Assembly: GCA_030827475.1 (NCBI GenBank)
Contig: JAUREJ010000016.1
Span: 1-39,113 of the forward strand
Reading direction: 5' to 3'
Origin: Candidatus Poseidonia sp.
Lineage (GTDB): Archaea; Thermoplasmatota; Poseidoniia; Poseidoniales; Poseidoniaceae
Length of the DNA stretch: 39,113 nucleotides
This document shows, in pieces, positions 1 through 9,283 of the stretch. A program made the position numbers and the translations under genes. How positions within the stretch are numbered: the first letter of the stretch is position 1; each line of letters begins with the position of its first letter. The notes under the pieces are model-generated. The model was not told where the DNA came from. It saw only the letters and a list, made by a program, of their open reading frames with translations, and did not search any database.

Positions 1-527
1 GCACAATGAGGATCGACGATGCGAAAGCAGGGCCTAACGAACCTACCAGCCTTATTTCTGAGGGCGGTAGATAACAGAAAAGTTACCTTGGGGATAATTG
101 AGTTGTCACCAGCAAGAGCTCACATCGACCTGGTGGCTTGCTACTTCGATGTCGTCTCTTCCTATCCTGGGTCTGCAGCAGGACCCAAGGGTGGGGTTGT
201 TCGCCCATTAAAAGGGATCGTGAGATGGGTTTAGACCGTCGTGAGACAGGTTTGTTGCTTGGTGGTAGAATCGCGTAAGGTGTCTGATGGAAGGGGTCCT
301 TTAGTACGAGAGGAACGAGGGCTCGGGGCCACTAGTTTACCAGTTGTCTGGCAAGGCAATGCTGGGTAGCCACGCCCTGAAGGATAAGAGCTGAAAGCAT
401 CTAAGCTCGAAGCCACCCCAAAGACGAGACACCTCAGAACGCTCGTAAAAGACGAGATGATAGACTGCGGATGTAAGCACGAAGCTTCGGCGACGTGTTC
501 AGTCCAGCAGCACTAATGTTCGAGCAT
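1..527 (+). rRNA. rrl: 23S ribosomal RNA, 3' part (5' end outside window)
   Basis: The segment carries highly conserved domain V and VI sequence, including the peptidyl-transferase region near 60-135, a stretch around 225-250 that matches the universally conserved helix 90-92 area, and the sarcin-ricin loop AGTACGAGAGGAAC at 303-316. The spelling of the domain V region is archaeal rather than bacterial. The 3' boundary is approximate; I place it just before the T-run at 529-534. Several open frames cross the segment and are not genes. No 16S gene is visible because the window begins inside 23S. Confidence 0.96.
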
Positions 528-593
528 CTTTTTTCGTGTTGTATGTATCCGCACCATGAGTGCCCTTCGTCTAAAAGATCATGCCAATTCATT

Positions 594-610
594 TGCGACG
601 CTACGTCGCA
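594..610 (+). other. Perfect hairpin in the 23S-5S spacer
   Basis: TGCGACG (594-600) and CGTCGCA (604-610) form a perfect 7-bp stem with a three-base loop, in the roughly 100-nt spacer between 23S and 5S. A T-run at 529-534 lies just after the 23S end. The hairpin may guide rRNA processing or just be spacer structure. No TATA-like box lies at the right distance upstream of 5S, so 23S and 5S are probably one transcript. Confidence 0.5.
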
Positions 611-632
611 TCCTATCCGATTCGAAAAGAGA

Positions 633-755
633 TGGGTGCACGGTCACAGCGTAGGTGTTTACCTGGTCCCATTCCGAACCCAGAAGTCAAGCCCTACTGC
701 GTCTCTCCCATTACTGTGGTACGAGAGTCCACGGGAAAGGAAGTCACTGTGCCCC
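633..755 (+). rRNA. rrf: 5S ribosomal RNA
   Basis: The segment of about 122 nt lies directly downstream of 23S. Its loop A-B region contains the conserved 5S signature CCATTCCGAACCC followed by AGAAGTCAAG. The two ends can pair (GGGTGCA-like 5' end with TGTGCCC-like 3' end) to close the terminal helix. The boundaries are accurate to a few bases. A 3' flank of about 40 nt separates it from the terminator hairpin. Confidence 0.92.
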
Positions 756-794
756 TCTCTTTTCACTTCGGATCCTCGACCCGAAAGGGCGCTT

Positions 795-828
795 AAGGCC
801 GGTCCTCACCAAGAGGCCGGCCTTTTTT
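795..828 (+). terminator. rRNA operon terminator: GC-rich hairpin plus T-run
   Basis: AAGGCCGG (795-802) pairs perfectly with CCGGCCTT (817-824), and the stem runs into a T-run at 823-828. This is an intrinsic-style terminator closing the 23S-5S transcript, 46 nt before the aIF6 start codon. Archaeal termination depends mainly on the T-rich tract; the hairpin is an addition seen here. Confidence 0.75.
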
Positions 829-874
829 GCGTTTTCAAAAATCCTCCACAAAACGAACATACAGGAGCGAACAC

Positions 875-1537
875 ATGCCAATTGACACCGTAGACATCTT
901 TGGCAGCGATCAGGTCGGGATTCATCTCGCTTCTGTTGGCGGTGTCCTTTTCCACCCGCCTGAACTACCTCAATTGGTCGTTGAGATGCTCGAAACGAAC
1001 CTCGAACTTGAACTTCAACCCATCACGGTTGGAGGCTCGAACCTTGTCGGTGCCCTTGTTTGCGGTAATTCCCGAGGCATTGCTGTCGCCGATATTGCCA
1101 CCGAAGGGGACATCGATGTCCTCACTGCATTCGGTGATGTGGTGGTGATGGAAGGGGGCGTGAACACGGCTGGAAACCTCTTGGTCGTGAACGAACAAGG
1201 CGCTGTGGCTTCTCCGAGCATCCCCCACGAAGGGCTTGAAATTCTTGCAGAGGTTCTCGGTGTCGACGTCACTTCAACAACCGTCGCTGGACAAGACGTT
1301 GTTGGTAGTCTTGCCGTCGCCAACGATCAAGGTGTTTTACTCCACCCCGACGTCACGCCCGATGAAGCCATGCTCATCGAGGATGTTCTCGGCGTGAAAC
1401 CCATGGTTGGAACCGTTTCGTTTGGTTCTCCTTACGTTGGAGCGGGGGTCTGCGCATCGAACACCGGCGCTATCAGCGGTTCCCAAACCACGGGTCCTGA
1501 ACTCAACAGAATCGAGGATGCACTTGGCTTCCTTTAA
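875..1537 (+). CDS. eif6: Translation initiation factor aIF6 (ribosome anti-association factor)
   Basis: The 220-residue product matches the usual length of archaeal IF6, which binds the large ribosomal subunit and blocks premature joining of 30S and 50S. The protein shows the family's internal repeats: hydrophobic strand units such as NLVGALVCGNSRGIAV, DVVGSLAVANDQGVLLHP and YVGAGVCASNTGAISG recur at intervals of about 45 residues, as expected for the five-fold pentein propeller. The ATG at 875 is chosen because AGGAG lies 8 nt upstream (863-867). An in-frame TTG further upstream falls inside the terminator. In many archaea this gene sits in a ribosomal-protein cluster; here it follows the rRNA genes directly and is followed after 56 nt by purC on the same strand. 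Confidence 0.95.
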   Translation: MPIDTVDIFGSDQVGIHLASVGGVLFHPPELPQLVVEMLETNLELELQPITVGGSNLVGALVCGNSRGIAVADIATEGDIDVLTAFGDVVVMEGGVNTAGNLLVVNEQGAVASPSIPHEGLEILAEVLGVDVTSTTVAGQDVVGSLAVANDQGVLLHPDVTPDEAMLIEDVLGVKPMVGTVSFGSPYVGAGVCASNTGAISGSQTTGPELNRIEDALGFL

Positions 1538-1593
1538 TTCAGCCATCATGGACCGATGAAAGGTTCAAAGGCTGATTTTTTGAATTGCAATGC

Positions 1594-2499
1594 ATGGGAG
1601 AAATGCTCTACGAAGGCAAAGTCAAGCAAGTTTGGTCGACCGACGACCCCGATATCCTCGAATTCCGATTTACGAATCAAATTTCTGTTTTTGACCAGAT
1701 CATTCCTTCCCTCATCCCTCGTAAGGGTGAATCGCTCAACCGAACCACTGCTCACTGGTTTAAACTCGTTGAGGAGGCTGGGATTTGCAAAACCCACCTC
1801 ATTGAAGTCAACGGTGCCGACCGGTGTCTCGTTCGCAAAGTCACCATCATCAAAGAACCTGGAGCCATTCCACGAGATATGGAATGGGTGTTTGTTCCGC
1901 TCGAAGTTATCGTCCGTCACTACCTTTCGGGGTCGGCATGGCGACGTTTCCAACGTGGAGAACTCTCAGCCGAAGCCTTAGGGGTTTCACCTGACTGCGA
2001 ATACGGTGTCAAACTCCAGAAACCATTTGTTGAAGTGACAACAAAGTTTGAGCAGTTCGACCGGAACATTGACCGCGCTGAAGGGCTTGCAATCTCAAAC
2101 ATTACGGATGAGGAGTACGACGCCATTGTTGCTGCTGCGCTCGCCGTTGACGAAATCATTGAGAAAGAAGCTGGGAAAAACGGTCTCATCCATGTGGATG
2201 GGAAGAAAGAGTTCGCCCTTGGAAGTAACCGTGAAATCGTTCTTGTTGACACGTTTGGTACACTTGACGAAGACCGTTGGTGGGATGCTGAAGCCTACGC
2301 CAACGGCGAGTGCATTGAACTCTCCAAAGAATTCGTTCGCTCACACTACATCGACATCGGCCATCAAACCGCCCTGCAAGCAGCGCGCGATGCCGGTGCG
2401 GATGAACCACCCATCCCAGCGCTCCCCCAATCGGTCATTGACGACACCGCAGCACTCTACGCATCGATGTACGAGCGTCTCACCTCGCAATCGTTCTGA
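1594..2499 (+). CDS. purC: Phosphoribosylaminoimidazole-succinocarboxamide synthase (SAICAR synthetase)
   Basis: The enzyme joins CAIR and aspartate using ATP, a step of de novo purine synthesis in the cytosol. The protein begins with LYEGKVKQVW, the family's N-terminal nucleotide-binding strand. It then has RKVTIIKEPGAIPRDMEW, VIVRHYLSGSAWRRF (the VxR..xGS substrate region), GLIHVDGKKEFAL and LVDTFGTLDEDRWW, which corresponds to the conserved D-x-x-T/G-D-x-R-W end of the active site. Length is 301 residues, slightly longer than minimal PurC of about 240. The start could be ATG 1594 or ATG 1603; neither has an ideal Shine-Dalgarno, and GGGAG at 1596-1600 is too close to 1603. The stop codon abuts the convergent gene at 2500 in a TGATCA palindrome. 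Confidence 0.93.
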   Translation: MGEMLYEGKVKQVWSTDDPDILEFRFTNQISVFDQIIPSLIPRKGESLNRTTAHWFKLVEEAGICKTHLIEVNGADRCLVRKVTIIKEPGAIPRDMEWVFVPLEVIVRHYLSGSAWRRFQRGELSAEALGVSPDCEYGVKLQKPFVEVTTKFEQFDRNIDRAEGLAISNITDEEYDAIVAAALAVDEIIEKEAGKNGLIHVDGKKEFALGSNREIVLVDTFGTLDEDRWWDAEAYANGECIELSKEFVRSHYIDIGHQTALQAARDAGADEPPIPALPQSVIDDTAALYASMYERLTSQSF

Positions 2500-3186
2500 T
2501 CAGCGGTGAGATCGCAGAGCAAGCCCGACACGGCGACGCTCTGCGGCTTTGAGCAGAGCAGAGAGGTGCTTGGCAACATCGGCTACGCCGCCGTCCAACG
2601 GTTCATCGTAGGATGCCGTCCATGCGCGACTGGCGAAGTCTTTTCGCAACTGTTGGACTTCGTCTGTTGAAAGATATCCATGAATCCGCATGCCACCGGA
2701 TCCGTTTTCGAACCGGTCATGGCCTCTGTGAGCGTCTTGACATCCATGGGAGAGCTGTTCCAATCCGTTGATCATCCGGTCATAGAGCGCTTGTCCGTCG
2801 TTATCGGTGATGCTTCGGTTTGGACGGATGTGCTCGAGCAGGTAAGCCAACGCTGAACCTTCTCCGTGTGGGAACCTCCCAAAGCGTTCCCGAGTGAGGG
2901 TCTCTCCGAGGTGCAATGGGCGACCGTCATTGGTAAGCTCAACACAAGAGGTAAAGAGAAGCATGGCGTTATCCCACTTTATGCTTTGAAAGGCCTCGGG
3001 CGTCTGAACACCTTGTTGTTTCAGCCGGTTTTCCAAGGCCTCATCGTTTTGAATAAGCATTTGCCAGAGGTGTTCATCAGCTTGCATGGCGGCCTCAATC
3101 GCCTGCATGACCGCTGGTGCTCGGTCACCGTTGAACGCGTCAAGCGTGTAAAACGGTGAGGTTGTGGAGAGGGCCTTCTCGTCCAT
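2500..3186 (-). CDS. Hypothetical protein, 228 aa, downstream of giant surface protein
   Basis: I do not recognise this protein. It has no signal peptide, no membrane segment and no cysteine cluster. The middle part reads HLGETLTRERFGRFPHGEGSA, and the C-terminal third is charged and helical with many Arg and Lys residues (AAERRRVGLALRSHR at the end). An Asp/His/Gly-rich patch (CQDAHRGHDRFENGSGG) lies near residue 155. The gene starts 47 nt after the stop of the 1927-residue surface protein on the same strand, so the two may be co-transcribed. Its stop codon is immediately adjacent to that of purC. Confidence 0.7.
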   Translation of the reverse strand: MDEKALSTTSPFYTLDAFNGDRAPAVMQAIEAAMQADEHLWQMLIQNDEALENRLKQQGVQTPEAFQSIKWDNAMLLFTSCVELTNDGRPLHLGETLTRERFGRFPHGEGSALAYLLEHIRPNRSITDNDGQALYDRMINGLEQLSHGCQDAHRGHDRFENGSGGMRIHGYLSTDEVQQLRKDFASRAWTASYDEPLDGGVADVAKHLSALLKAAERRRVGLALRSHR

Positions 3187-3233
3187 GGTTTGGGGTCGGT
3201 TGCCACTCGGTTAAGACCTTGCTTTCCACTCCT

Positions 3234-6200
3234 TCAACGGTCACCAAAGAAATCTTTCATTCGGTCTTCAATCGAGCCTTTCAGTTGTGCATCACCTGGC
3301 CCCCCCAACTCCTCTCGAAGTGAAGCAAGTCGTCCACTTGCTGTTGCAGGTACTTCGGGTTGAGTTTTTTCAATCACCTCGATCACAGGAACGGAGTCGT
3401 GTTCGCCCTCTTCGGTTTCAGGAGGTGTTTCTTCTTTGGATGCATCCGGGACATGGACTTGAATGTCGTCGCTCTCTGGCTCCACATTTCCGGTCGTTGT
3501 CTCTGCGTTTTTCTCTGCCTTTTCTACGGCCGAGGCGCTCTCTTTTCGAGCGTCTTTGGGCAGACTGTCCGGGGTCTTGGTGACCTGGTTCCTCGTTGAC
3601 GGTGGTCGAATGAGGCCTCCAAACCAAGCGAGTGATACCAAGACCGCAGCAACGCCGAGAATCCATCCCACGTCGTTGCTCGATACACTCAACAACCCCT
3701 CCGGCTTGTAGAATGCACTCTTCTCGTCGTCGTCCAAGTTGTCGTCAATGTCAAAGGGAACGCTGCATGATACGGTTGCGGTGATTTTCTCATCTTTCTC
3801 GATGGAGTTCGGGTTTTCTATCGAAACGACCGGCGCAAACTCAGCATATGCAATGTCCACCACATACGTCGTGCTCCACCCGCCTGATGCTTCAACAAAG
3901 AGTTCGCAAACGGCTTGTTCCAAGATGCTGTATCCTGTTCGCTGGATGCCGACGGTGATGTCACCGTCCGCTGTTAAGGAGTTGATACCGATGTTCCAAT
4001 TTGCAGCCCGGGAGATGACTTCACGGTCAAGATTTACCAATTCTCGTCCGTACTGATCATGCCCTGTCAAGACGACGGCAAACATACCCGGCTTGGGCGT
4101 CCAATCAAGCACGGTGAGGTTGACCGTTTCACGAGCATCGGTGCCCACCGTCCAAAACTCGGCTTGGAGGGGAACCCGCTCTCCTCTTGAGGTGATCATC
4201 GTGAGGGCTGCCCGAAGGGGTTCTGCATCATCGGCCATAAGGTCGCATTGTGCAACGGTTCCGCTGATTGGAATTCGTCCAAGATTGTCAAAGACACCTG
4301 GAAGAAAAGTGCATGTGATGCTTGACTCGGGATAGGTGCGTGCAAGCACATAGAGCGAGAGGTTGGTCGAGTTTGAACCGCTCAAAAAGACGACTTCGTG
4401 TTCGCCGGTGGTTGAAGGTTGATTGAAGTTGACCGCATTTCCTTTCACCTGCAACGTCAAACCGGAACTCACCGTTGGAGTCTCTCCGCCAGCGAAGTGA
4501 TACTCGATGGACTGGTGGGCGCCGACGTAGGCGTCCCGAACCGGAGTTTGAGCCCAGGAAATTGAACCATAGGCGACTTCCATGTTGTGGGCAACGGTTC
4601 CTAAAATGGGGTGGTGCACATTCAAGGTGATCAAAAACCGTTGACCGTTCCATCCTGTGGCGGGTGTTAACTGGAGCGGGAGCCCGCTGATGTCGCCGGG
4701 AGCAAGAATCATTTGCGTACCTTGCTGCGTCGACCAACCCTCAGGGAGTCCATCAACGTCAACGCTGACCATGGCAATATCGTTGCCGAGGTTGTGAATC
4801 CACGCCGTTGGGTATCCACCTTGCTCGTTGACGGTCCAGGCACTCCGATGGTCCACGATGATGTTGGGTTGAGCACCAACACGGACAGGGACCTCTTCCT
4901 CAATCGAGCCGGAGGTGTCGTTTCCGGTGACCCGAATGCGTAGAACACCGATTTCGCCCGCTACGGCGTTCATGGGAGGTTCGACAAAGACGGTGAACGT
5001 GACCGTGGAGAACGGCGCAATGCCCTCGATCGCATCGGGCAATGTAATGTTCCATCCAGCCCCCGCCTTTGCAAAGTAAGCTGTTTCGTAGGCATTCCCA
5101 GTGTGGACGAGTTGAATCGTGAGGTTTTCACCTGTAGGTTCAATTTCGAGGTCCGCTCCAGTAAGGTTCAATCGCCAACTTGAGACGGGGAGGACGTCGA
5201 TGATGAGCGTGGTTTCACCCACGACATAACCGCTGGTCATGTGAAGCAAAGTCACCTCTGCTTGCGACCCAGCCCAAGCATTGGGGGGGACATCAAGGAG
5301 GAACCAAATCACCTGTGATGCGTTGACGGCTAGGGAGGTTGAAGCGACGGAAGCAGACTCCCATTGAGCGATATCATTTCCGACCGCTTGGACCTCGATA
5401 TGAGGAACGAGCGTGATGCCGTCCACCGCATTTCCGAGGTTCGTGACTTCCAATGAAAGGTTGAGCACCTCACCGGGTATCGTTTGATGGTTTGTTCCGT
5501 TGAGGGAGGTGACGCCCCATTCGTGACTGGGTGCGGCTTGCACATTGACGGTCACGGCATCAAAGACCTCCCCGTTCCCTCCTTCAGAGGTCCACGAAAA
5601 CGTGATTTCGAAAGGAACCTGAGCGGGCACGTCCTCCGACAAAACAATGTCAACGGTTCCGATACCGGTAGAAAGCGGCCCGAGTGTTTTAATCGGGTCG
5701 TAAAACGTGAATTCAACCTCGCTCTCAAATTCGGAATCTGTAGCACTTACCGTCGCATCCAATTCAAACACATCTTGTCCGTTGCCGGGGTTGCTCAAAA
5801 ACAACAAGAACCGGTGCGATTCCGTAACGTTGAGCGATACAATATCATCCGAGTTTGCAAGTGTCGGTTCGATCAAAGAGAGGCCGGCACGGTAGATTTG
5901 GAGCACATGCAATGAGCCGTTAAAGACGGCGTCGGCGTCGTTCGCATCAACCGCTTCAAACGCATGCCGCTTTGGTACGGCGTTCACAGGGAGCACAAGT
6001 TCGAGTTCTCCAGTGACCAATTCCCCGGGTGTCCCTTGAGCTTCGAGATAGGTGCCGTTCGTCGACCAGTCGCCGCTGGTTGACCACGTCCATCCGGTCT
6101 CTAAGAGTCCCATTTCCGCCATGTTCCATTGCACCATGCCGTTTGTTGGTAGGGTTCCAGTCAAGTCCCAATTTAACGTTGCATCAGGAAGTGAGCGTTG

Positions 6201-9017
6201 ATGGTTAGGGTCAAGTACGAATTTTTGAGAGGTGAAGGTGAAGGGCATGGATTCGCACAAAGCGTTCTCTCCGCTCCCCATGCACATGGTCAGCGTGGAT
6301 TCGGTTGACGTCCCGTACGTTGCCGATGAGGGTGTGGGGAGGTGTGCAACGAGTTCTTTGGATTCACCTGGTGCCATGGTGATGCTGTAGAGTTGGGTCC
6401 CTTCCAGTGTGTGGATGGAGGGCGAGCCGCCCCATGAAGGGGCAGACCACGTGATCGTGGTGGTGGTTTCTTCGGCGTTTCCGAGGTTTTCGACCATGAA
6501 CCAAGCCTTTGCTGTGAAACCTGGACGGCCGACCCCGTTCGATTCGTTGAGCCCTTGAGGGCCGGTCAAATCCAATCCCCGAGTTCGCAAAACTTCGATC
6601 GGTAATTCTAGACTTACGTTGATGCTCGGGTCGGAATCTAAACTCAAGAGAAGTGAGACCGCACCCGAAGCATCACCAAGCGCACTTGCTGGGACGTTGG
6701 CTTCGAAAGATATGGTCTGCGGAGTCTGTGGGACGAGTTCTATTGTTGCGAGCGATTGGCCCACTACGGGGGCAAAATTCCAGTCTTCGGGCAGGTCTTG
6801 CGTATCGTAAGTGAGGGTCCAATCTGCTGTTCTCGAACCTGTTGAGGTGAGGGCGATGTCAATGATTTCTTGATTCCCGGGTAGAATCCGCGGGGGATCT
6901 AGCGGTCCTGAAAGTTCCGCAACGTAGGGTTCGACCACCAAATATTCGGCAATAGCTCTGTTGTTGTCCTCACGTTGTTCCGTGATGTTTTGGTTCACGT
7001 CTAGAACCAACTCAAAGGTGTGAAGTCCAAGTTGGGCTGTAAAATCAGCGGTGAAGGTCATGGGTCCACCCTCTCCGCTTGGTGCGACCGGTTGGCTGGA
7101 GGTGAAACGCTCTCTGCGAAGTTCAACTCCGTTCATTAAAATGGCTGCATCCACGTCGTCATCTGCTTCGGCTGTGCCCATGTTTGAGAATTGCGCAGTC
7201 ACCGTAACGGTCTGACCGGGGTCGGCCTGAGCTGGGTTGAAGGAAAGGCCTCGGTTGTCAAGCGTCGGTACGAGATCAACGCCTCTGTCAGACACGAGGG
7301 TGTCGCCAAACAGAACATCGAGGTGGCCGTCGCCGTCAACGTCAGCAAGTGCCGGTGCCGTCCAAACGCGATGGGGCATGGTCAACGGGGTCGACCATTC
7401 GTTGTTGATGTCGGCCGATGCGCCCGTGTCTCCGTCAAATGCCCAAAACCTGCGGCCAAAACCGATCAGGATTTCCGGTGTCCCTTCACCGTCGATGTCA
7501 AGCCAGAAAGGGGGGGAGGCAGCAATTTCGTCGTTGTCCGTTCCGCTCCCGCGTTCAAGGTCACGAACCCATTCGTTGACGGCATTTTCGTCGCTGATGT
7601 CGGTACAGCCGAGCATGCCCTTTCGGCTGGTGGTTACGCTCGAGTCAGAGTACCAGGTGGCCCAACACAAACGGTCTGAAATGCCATCATCGTCCGTGTC
7701 CATGGGCGTGGGTTGGGTGTCAGCATATCCATTCGGTGCTCGAAAATTGAAAACCTCCGTTGCTGAAGCAATGTCCATACCGATGAAGCGGGCACCTGTG
7801 CCCGATGTTCGTCCATTGGCGTCCGTAGGGACTGTCAGCACCATTTCGGGGGCTGCATCACCGTCCAATTGGGTGATGACGGGTCCGGGGAGCCTGAGCC
7901 GGGGCGCATCCGAATCCGAGTCTGTTCCTGGTACGGCAACCCGCTCCCAGTCAAGAGAGCCAGAGGCTCCGTCAATTTTCCAAATCCACATGTTCCCTGA
8001 ATTGGAATCGATGGTGGTCAGCAAGACCGATGTTGTCGTGCTGTCGAGTTTTGCCCAGACCGGGTCCGAAGGATGCGTGCCTCGGTCAAGGTTGACACTC
8101 CAGTCCGAGGAACTGGGTTGCGTTGTCGTTAAGGTGTAGGACTGGACATAGACCGAGGGATTGTTTTCGGGATCATCGACCACGGCGAGCACCAATTCCG
8201 GCGTGCCGTCCAATTCAAGGTCGGCCAACAGCGGTTGAGTCACCGCATCGTGGTCTGAATTTGCCGTCCAGATATGAGGCGATGGCGAGCCAATCCTTAC
8301 ATCAGCATCGCTGTATGACCACATCAATTCGTTGCTGTGTCCAGAAACCTGCCAGTTGGATTCAGTACAGGTTAGACGCGGCGACCAAACATCGATGTTC
8401 AGGGCACTGGCCGTGTCGTAAACGACGATGATCTCGGGATGACCGTCAGCGTCAATATCGTGAACCATGGGTGTAGAGCGAATCGCTTCGGTGTTTCCGA
8501 GCGATGTTCGCCAAGCAATTTTGGCGTCATTGCCTGATATAATGTTCAGGTAACTTTCCCGGTTTCCATCGCTGATTTCGCTCGAGATCATCACCGGAAA
8601 CAACATGCCCTCTCCACAGCGTTCACGTGCGGCCTCTGGAGCGGAAACACTCGCAGAGAAGTCGCCGATGATCGACCCGTAGGCGTCGCTTCCTTCGCCG
8701 GTTTCAAAGACCTGCCAGTTCACCACAGGATGTTCCAATGTCATGAGTTCAAGAACATCGCTCACGTTTCCGAGGCCTGGGCCGCCGTCCGGTCCGTGGG
8801 ATGGAGGGGTTTGGTTGTGTGTGGGTGTCTTCCCGTATTGCCCCCAAGGTTGGTCTTCTCCACGCCAATCACTCCCTCCCGAAACCGGGAGGTTACTCGT
8901 GGCTGAAATCAACTCATCTCCTCCATTGAGCGGAAAGAAAAGAACCGTCAACAGCAAGAACACAGCAACCCCGGAAAAGTACCGTTGTCCCTTTGTGGCG
9001 CCGGAACTCGCTGACAT
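3234..9017 (-). CDS. Giant membrane-anchored surface protein with FG-GAP/VCBS-like and CARDB-like repeats
   Basis: The 1927-residue protein starts with a hydrophobic export segment at residues 13-31 (YFSGVAVFLLLTVLFFPLNG). It then has a beta-propeller-like region with six Asp-rich calcium-loop motifs of the FG-GAP/VCBS type near residues 187, 265, 384, 439, 506 and 558, for example HDIDADGHPEII and ADVDGDGHLDVL. A CARDB-like domain follows (about 585-690), then a long run of beta-sandwich repeats with phrases such as NLGNAEETTTT and NLGNAVDG. One membrane helix lies at about 1782-1801 (WILGVAAVLVSLAWFGG), ahead of a cytoplasmic acidic tail of about 125 residues. The architecture indicates an outward-facing stalk anchored at the C terminus, for adhesion or polymer binding; the function is inferred. 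It is one intact frame with no sign of breakage. Confidence 0.85.
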   Translation of the reverse strand: MSASSGATKGQRYFSGVAVFLLLTVLFFPLNGGDELISATSNLPVSGGSDWRGEDQPWGQYGKTPTHNQTPPSHGPDGGPGLGNVSDVLELMTLEHPVVNWQVFETGEGSDAYGSIIGDFSASVSAPEAARERCGEGMLFPVMISSEISDGNRESYLNIISGNDAKIAWRTSLGNTEAIRSTPMVHDIDADGHPEIIVVYDTASALNIDVWSPRLTCTESNWQVSGHSNELMWSYSDADVRIGSPSPHIWTANSDHDAVTQPLLADLELDGTPELVLAVVDDPENNPSVYVQSYTLTTTQPSSSDWSVNLDRGTHPSDPVWAKLDSTTTSVLLTTIDSNSGNMWIWKIDGASGSLDWERVAVPGTDSDSDAPRLRLPGPVITQLDGDAAPEMVLTVPTDANGRTSGTGARFIGMDIASATEVFNFRAPNGYADTQPTPMDTDDDGISDRLCWATWYSDSSVTTSRKGMLGCTDISDENAVNEWVRDLERGSGTDNDEIAASPPFWLDIDGEGTPEILIGFGRRFWAFDGDTGASADINNEWSTPLTMPHRVWTAPALADVDGDGHLDVLFGDTLVSDRGVDLVPTLDNRGLSFNPAQADPGQTVTVTAQFSNMGTAEADDDVDAAILMNGVELRRERFTSSQPVAPSGEGGPMTFTADFTAQLGLHTFELVLDVNQNITEQREDNNRAIAEYLVVEPYVAELSGPLDPPRILPGNQEIIDIALTSTGSRTADWTLTYDTQDLPEDWNFAPVVGQSLATIELVPQTPQTISFEANVPASALGDASGAVSLLLSLDSDPSINVSLELPIEVLRTRGLDLTGPQGLNESNGVGRPGFTAKAWFMVENLGNAEETTTTITWSAPSWGGSPSIHTLEGTQLYSITMAPGESKELVAHLPTPSSATYGTSTESTLTMCMGSGENALCESMPFTFTSQKFVLDPNHQRSLPDATLNWDLTGTLPTNGMVQWNMAEMGLLETGWTWSTSGDWSTNGTYLEAQGTPGELVTGELELVLPVNAVPKRHAFEAVDANDADAVFNGSLHVLQIYRAGLSLIEPTLANSDDIVSLNVTESHRFLLFLSNPGNGQDVFELDATVSATDSEFESEVEFTFYDPIKTLGPLSTGIGTVDIVLSEDVPAQVPFEITFSWTSEGGNGEVFDAVTVNVQAAPSHEWGVTSLNGTNHQTIPGEVLNLSLEVTNLGNAVDGITLVPHIEVQAVGNDIAQWESASVASTSLAVNASQVIWFLLDVPPNAWAGSQAEVTLLHMTSGYVVGETTLIIDVLPVSSWRLNLTGADLEIEPTGENLTIQLVHTGNAYETAYFAKAGAGWNITLPDAIEGIAPFSTVTFTVFVEPPMNAVAGEIGVLRIRVTGNDTSGSIEEEVPVRVGAQPNIIVDHRSAWTVNEQGGYPTAWIHNLGNDIAMVSVDVDGLPEGWSTQQGTQMILAPGDISGLPLQLTPATGWNGQRFLITLNVHHPILGTVAHNMEVAYGSISWAQTPVRDAYVGAHQSIEYHFAGGETPTVSSGLTLQVKGNAVNFNQPSTTGEHEVVFLSGSNSTNLSLYVLARTYPESSITCTFLPGVFDNLGRIPISGTVAQCDLMADDAEPLRAALTMITSRGERVPLQAEFWTVGTDARETVNLTVLDWTPKPGMFAVVLTGHDQYGRELVNLDREVISRAANWNIGINSLTADGDITVGIQRTGYSILEQAVCELFVEASGGWSTTYVVDIAYAEFAPVVSIENPNSIEKDEKITATVSCSVPFDIDDNLDDDEKSAFYKPEGLLSVSSNDVGWILGVAAVLVSLAWFGGLIRPPSTRNQVTKTPDSLPKDARKESASAVEKAEKNAETTTGNVEPESDDIQVHVPDASKEETPPETEEGEHDSVPVIEVIEKTQPEVPATASGRLASLREELGGPGDAQLKGSIEDRMKDFFGDR

Positions 9018-9152
9018 TGTGGATGACCGCCTTCGGGGGGTTGTTATGGATTATGGCTATGCCGTGGTCTTAAACCCCTTTTGTTGGTTGCATCAACGGT
9101 CGCCAACCGTTGGCCATTCTGCGATTTGGGAGGGTGCCCCAATCCGTTTCAA

Positions 9153-9159
9153 TTAAATA
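9153..9159 (+). promoter_or_regulatory. Candidate box A (TATA) for the rpo7 operon
   Basis: TTAAATA, preceded by a purine/T-mixed BRE-like stretch, lies in the 266-nt gap between the divergent surface-protein gene and rpo7. It is about 130 nt upstream of the rpo7 start, so a transcript starting some 25 nt downstream would have a leader of about 100 nt. The rest of the gap (9018-9283) shows no RNA gene that I can recognise. Confidence 0.4.
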
Positions 9160-9283
9160 GGGGTCGTCGGTGGAAGGAATGACTTCGGTCGTTTTCTCTC
9201 CTGAGGTAACCCGGTGAAGGACGGAACCGCTTCAAAGCATCCGTGTTTCACCTTACCCTTGAGAGGATGAAGAGGTGAAAAGA

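Noticed and set aside
495-893. Open frames across the 23S end and 5S rRNA
   Set aside because: They coincide with recognisable rRNA and the terminator hairpin.
7237-8139. A 300-codon frame opposite the giant surface protein
   Set aside because: It is an antisense shadow of the Asp-rich repeats; its composition is Ser/Pro-rich and low in complexity, with no motif, and it overlaps a clear real gene.
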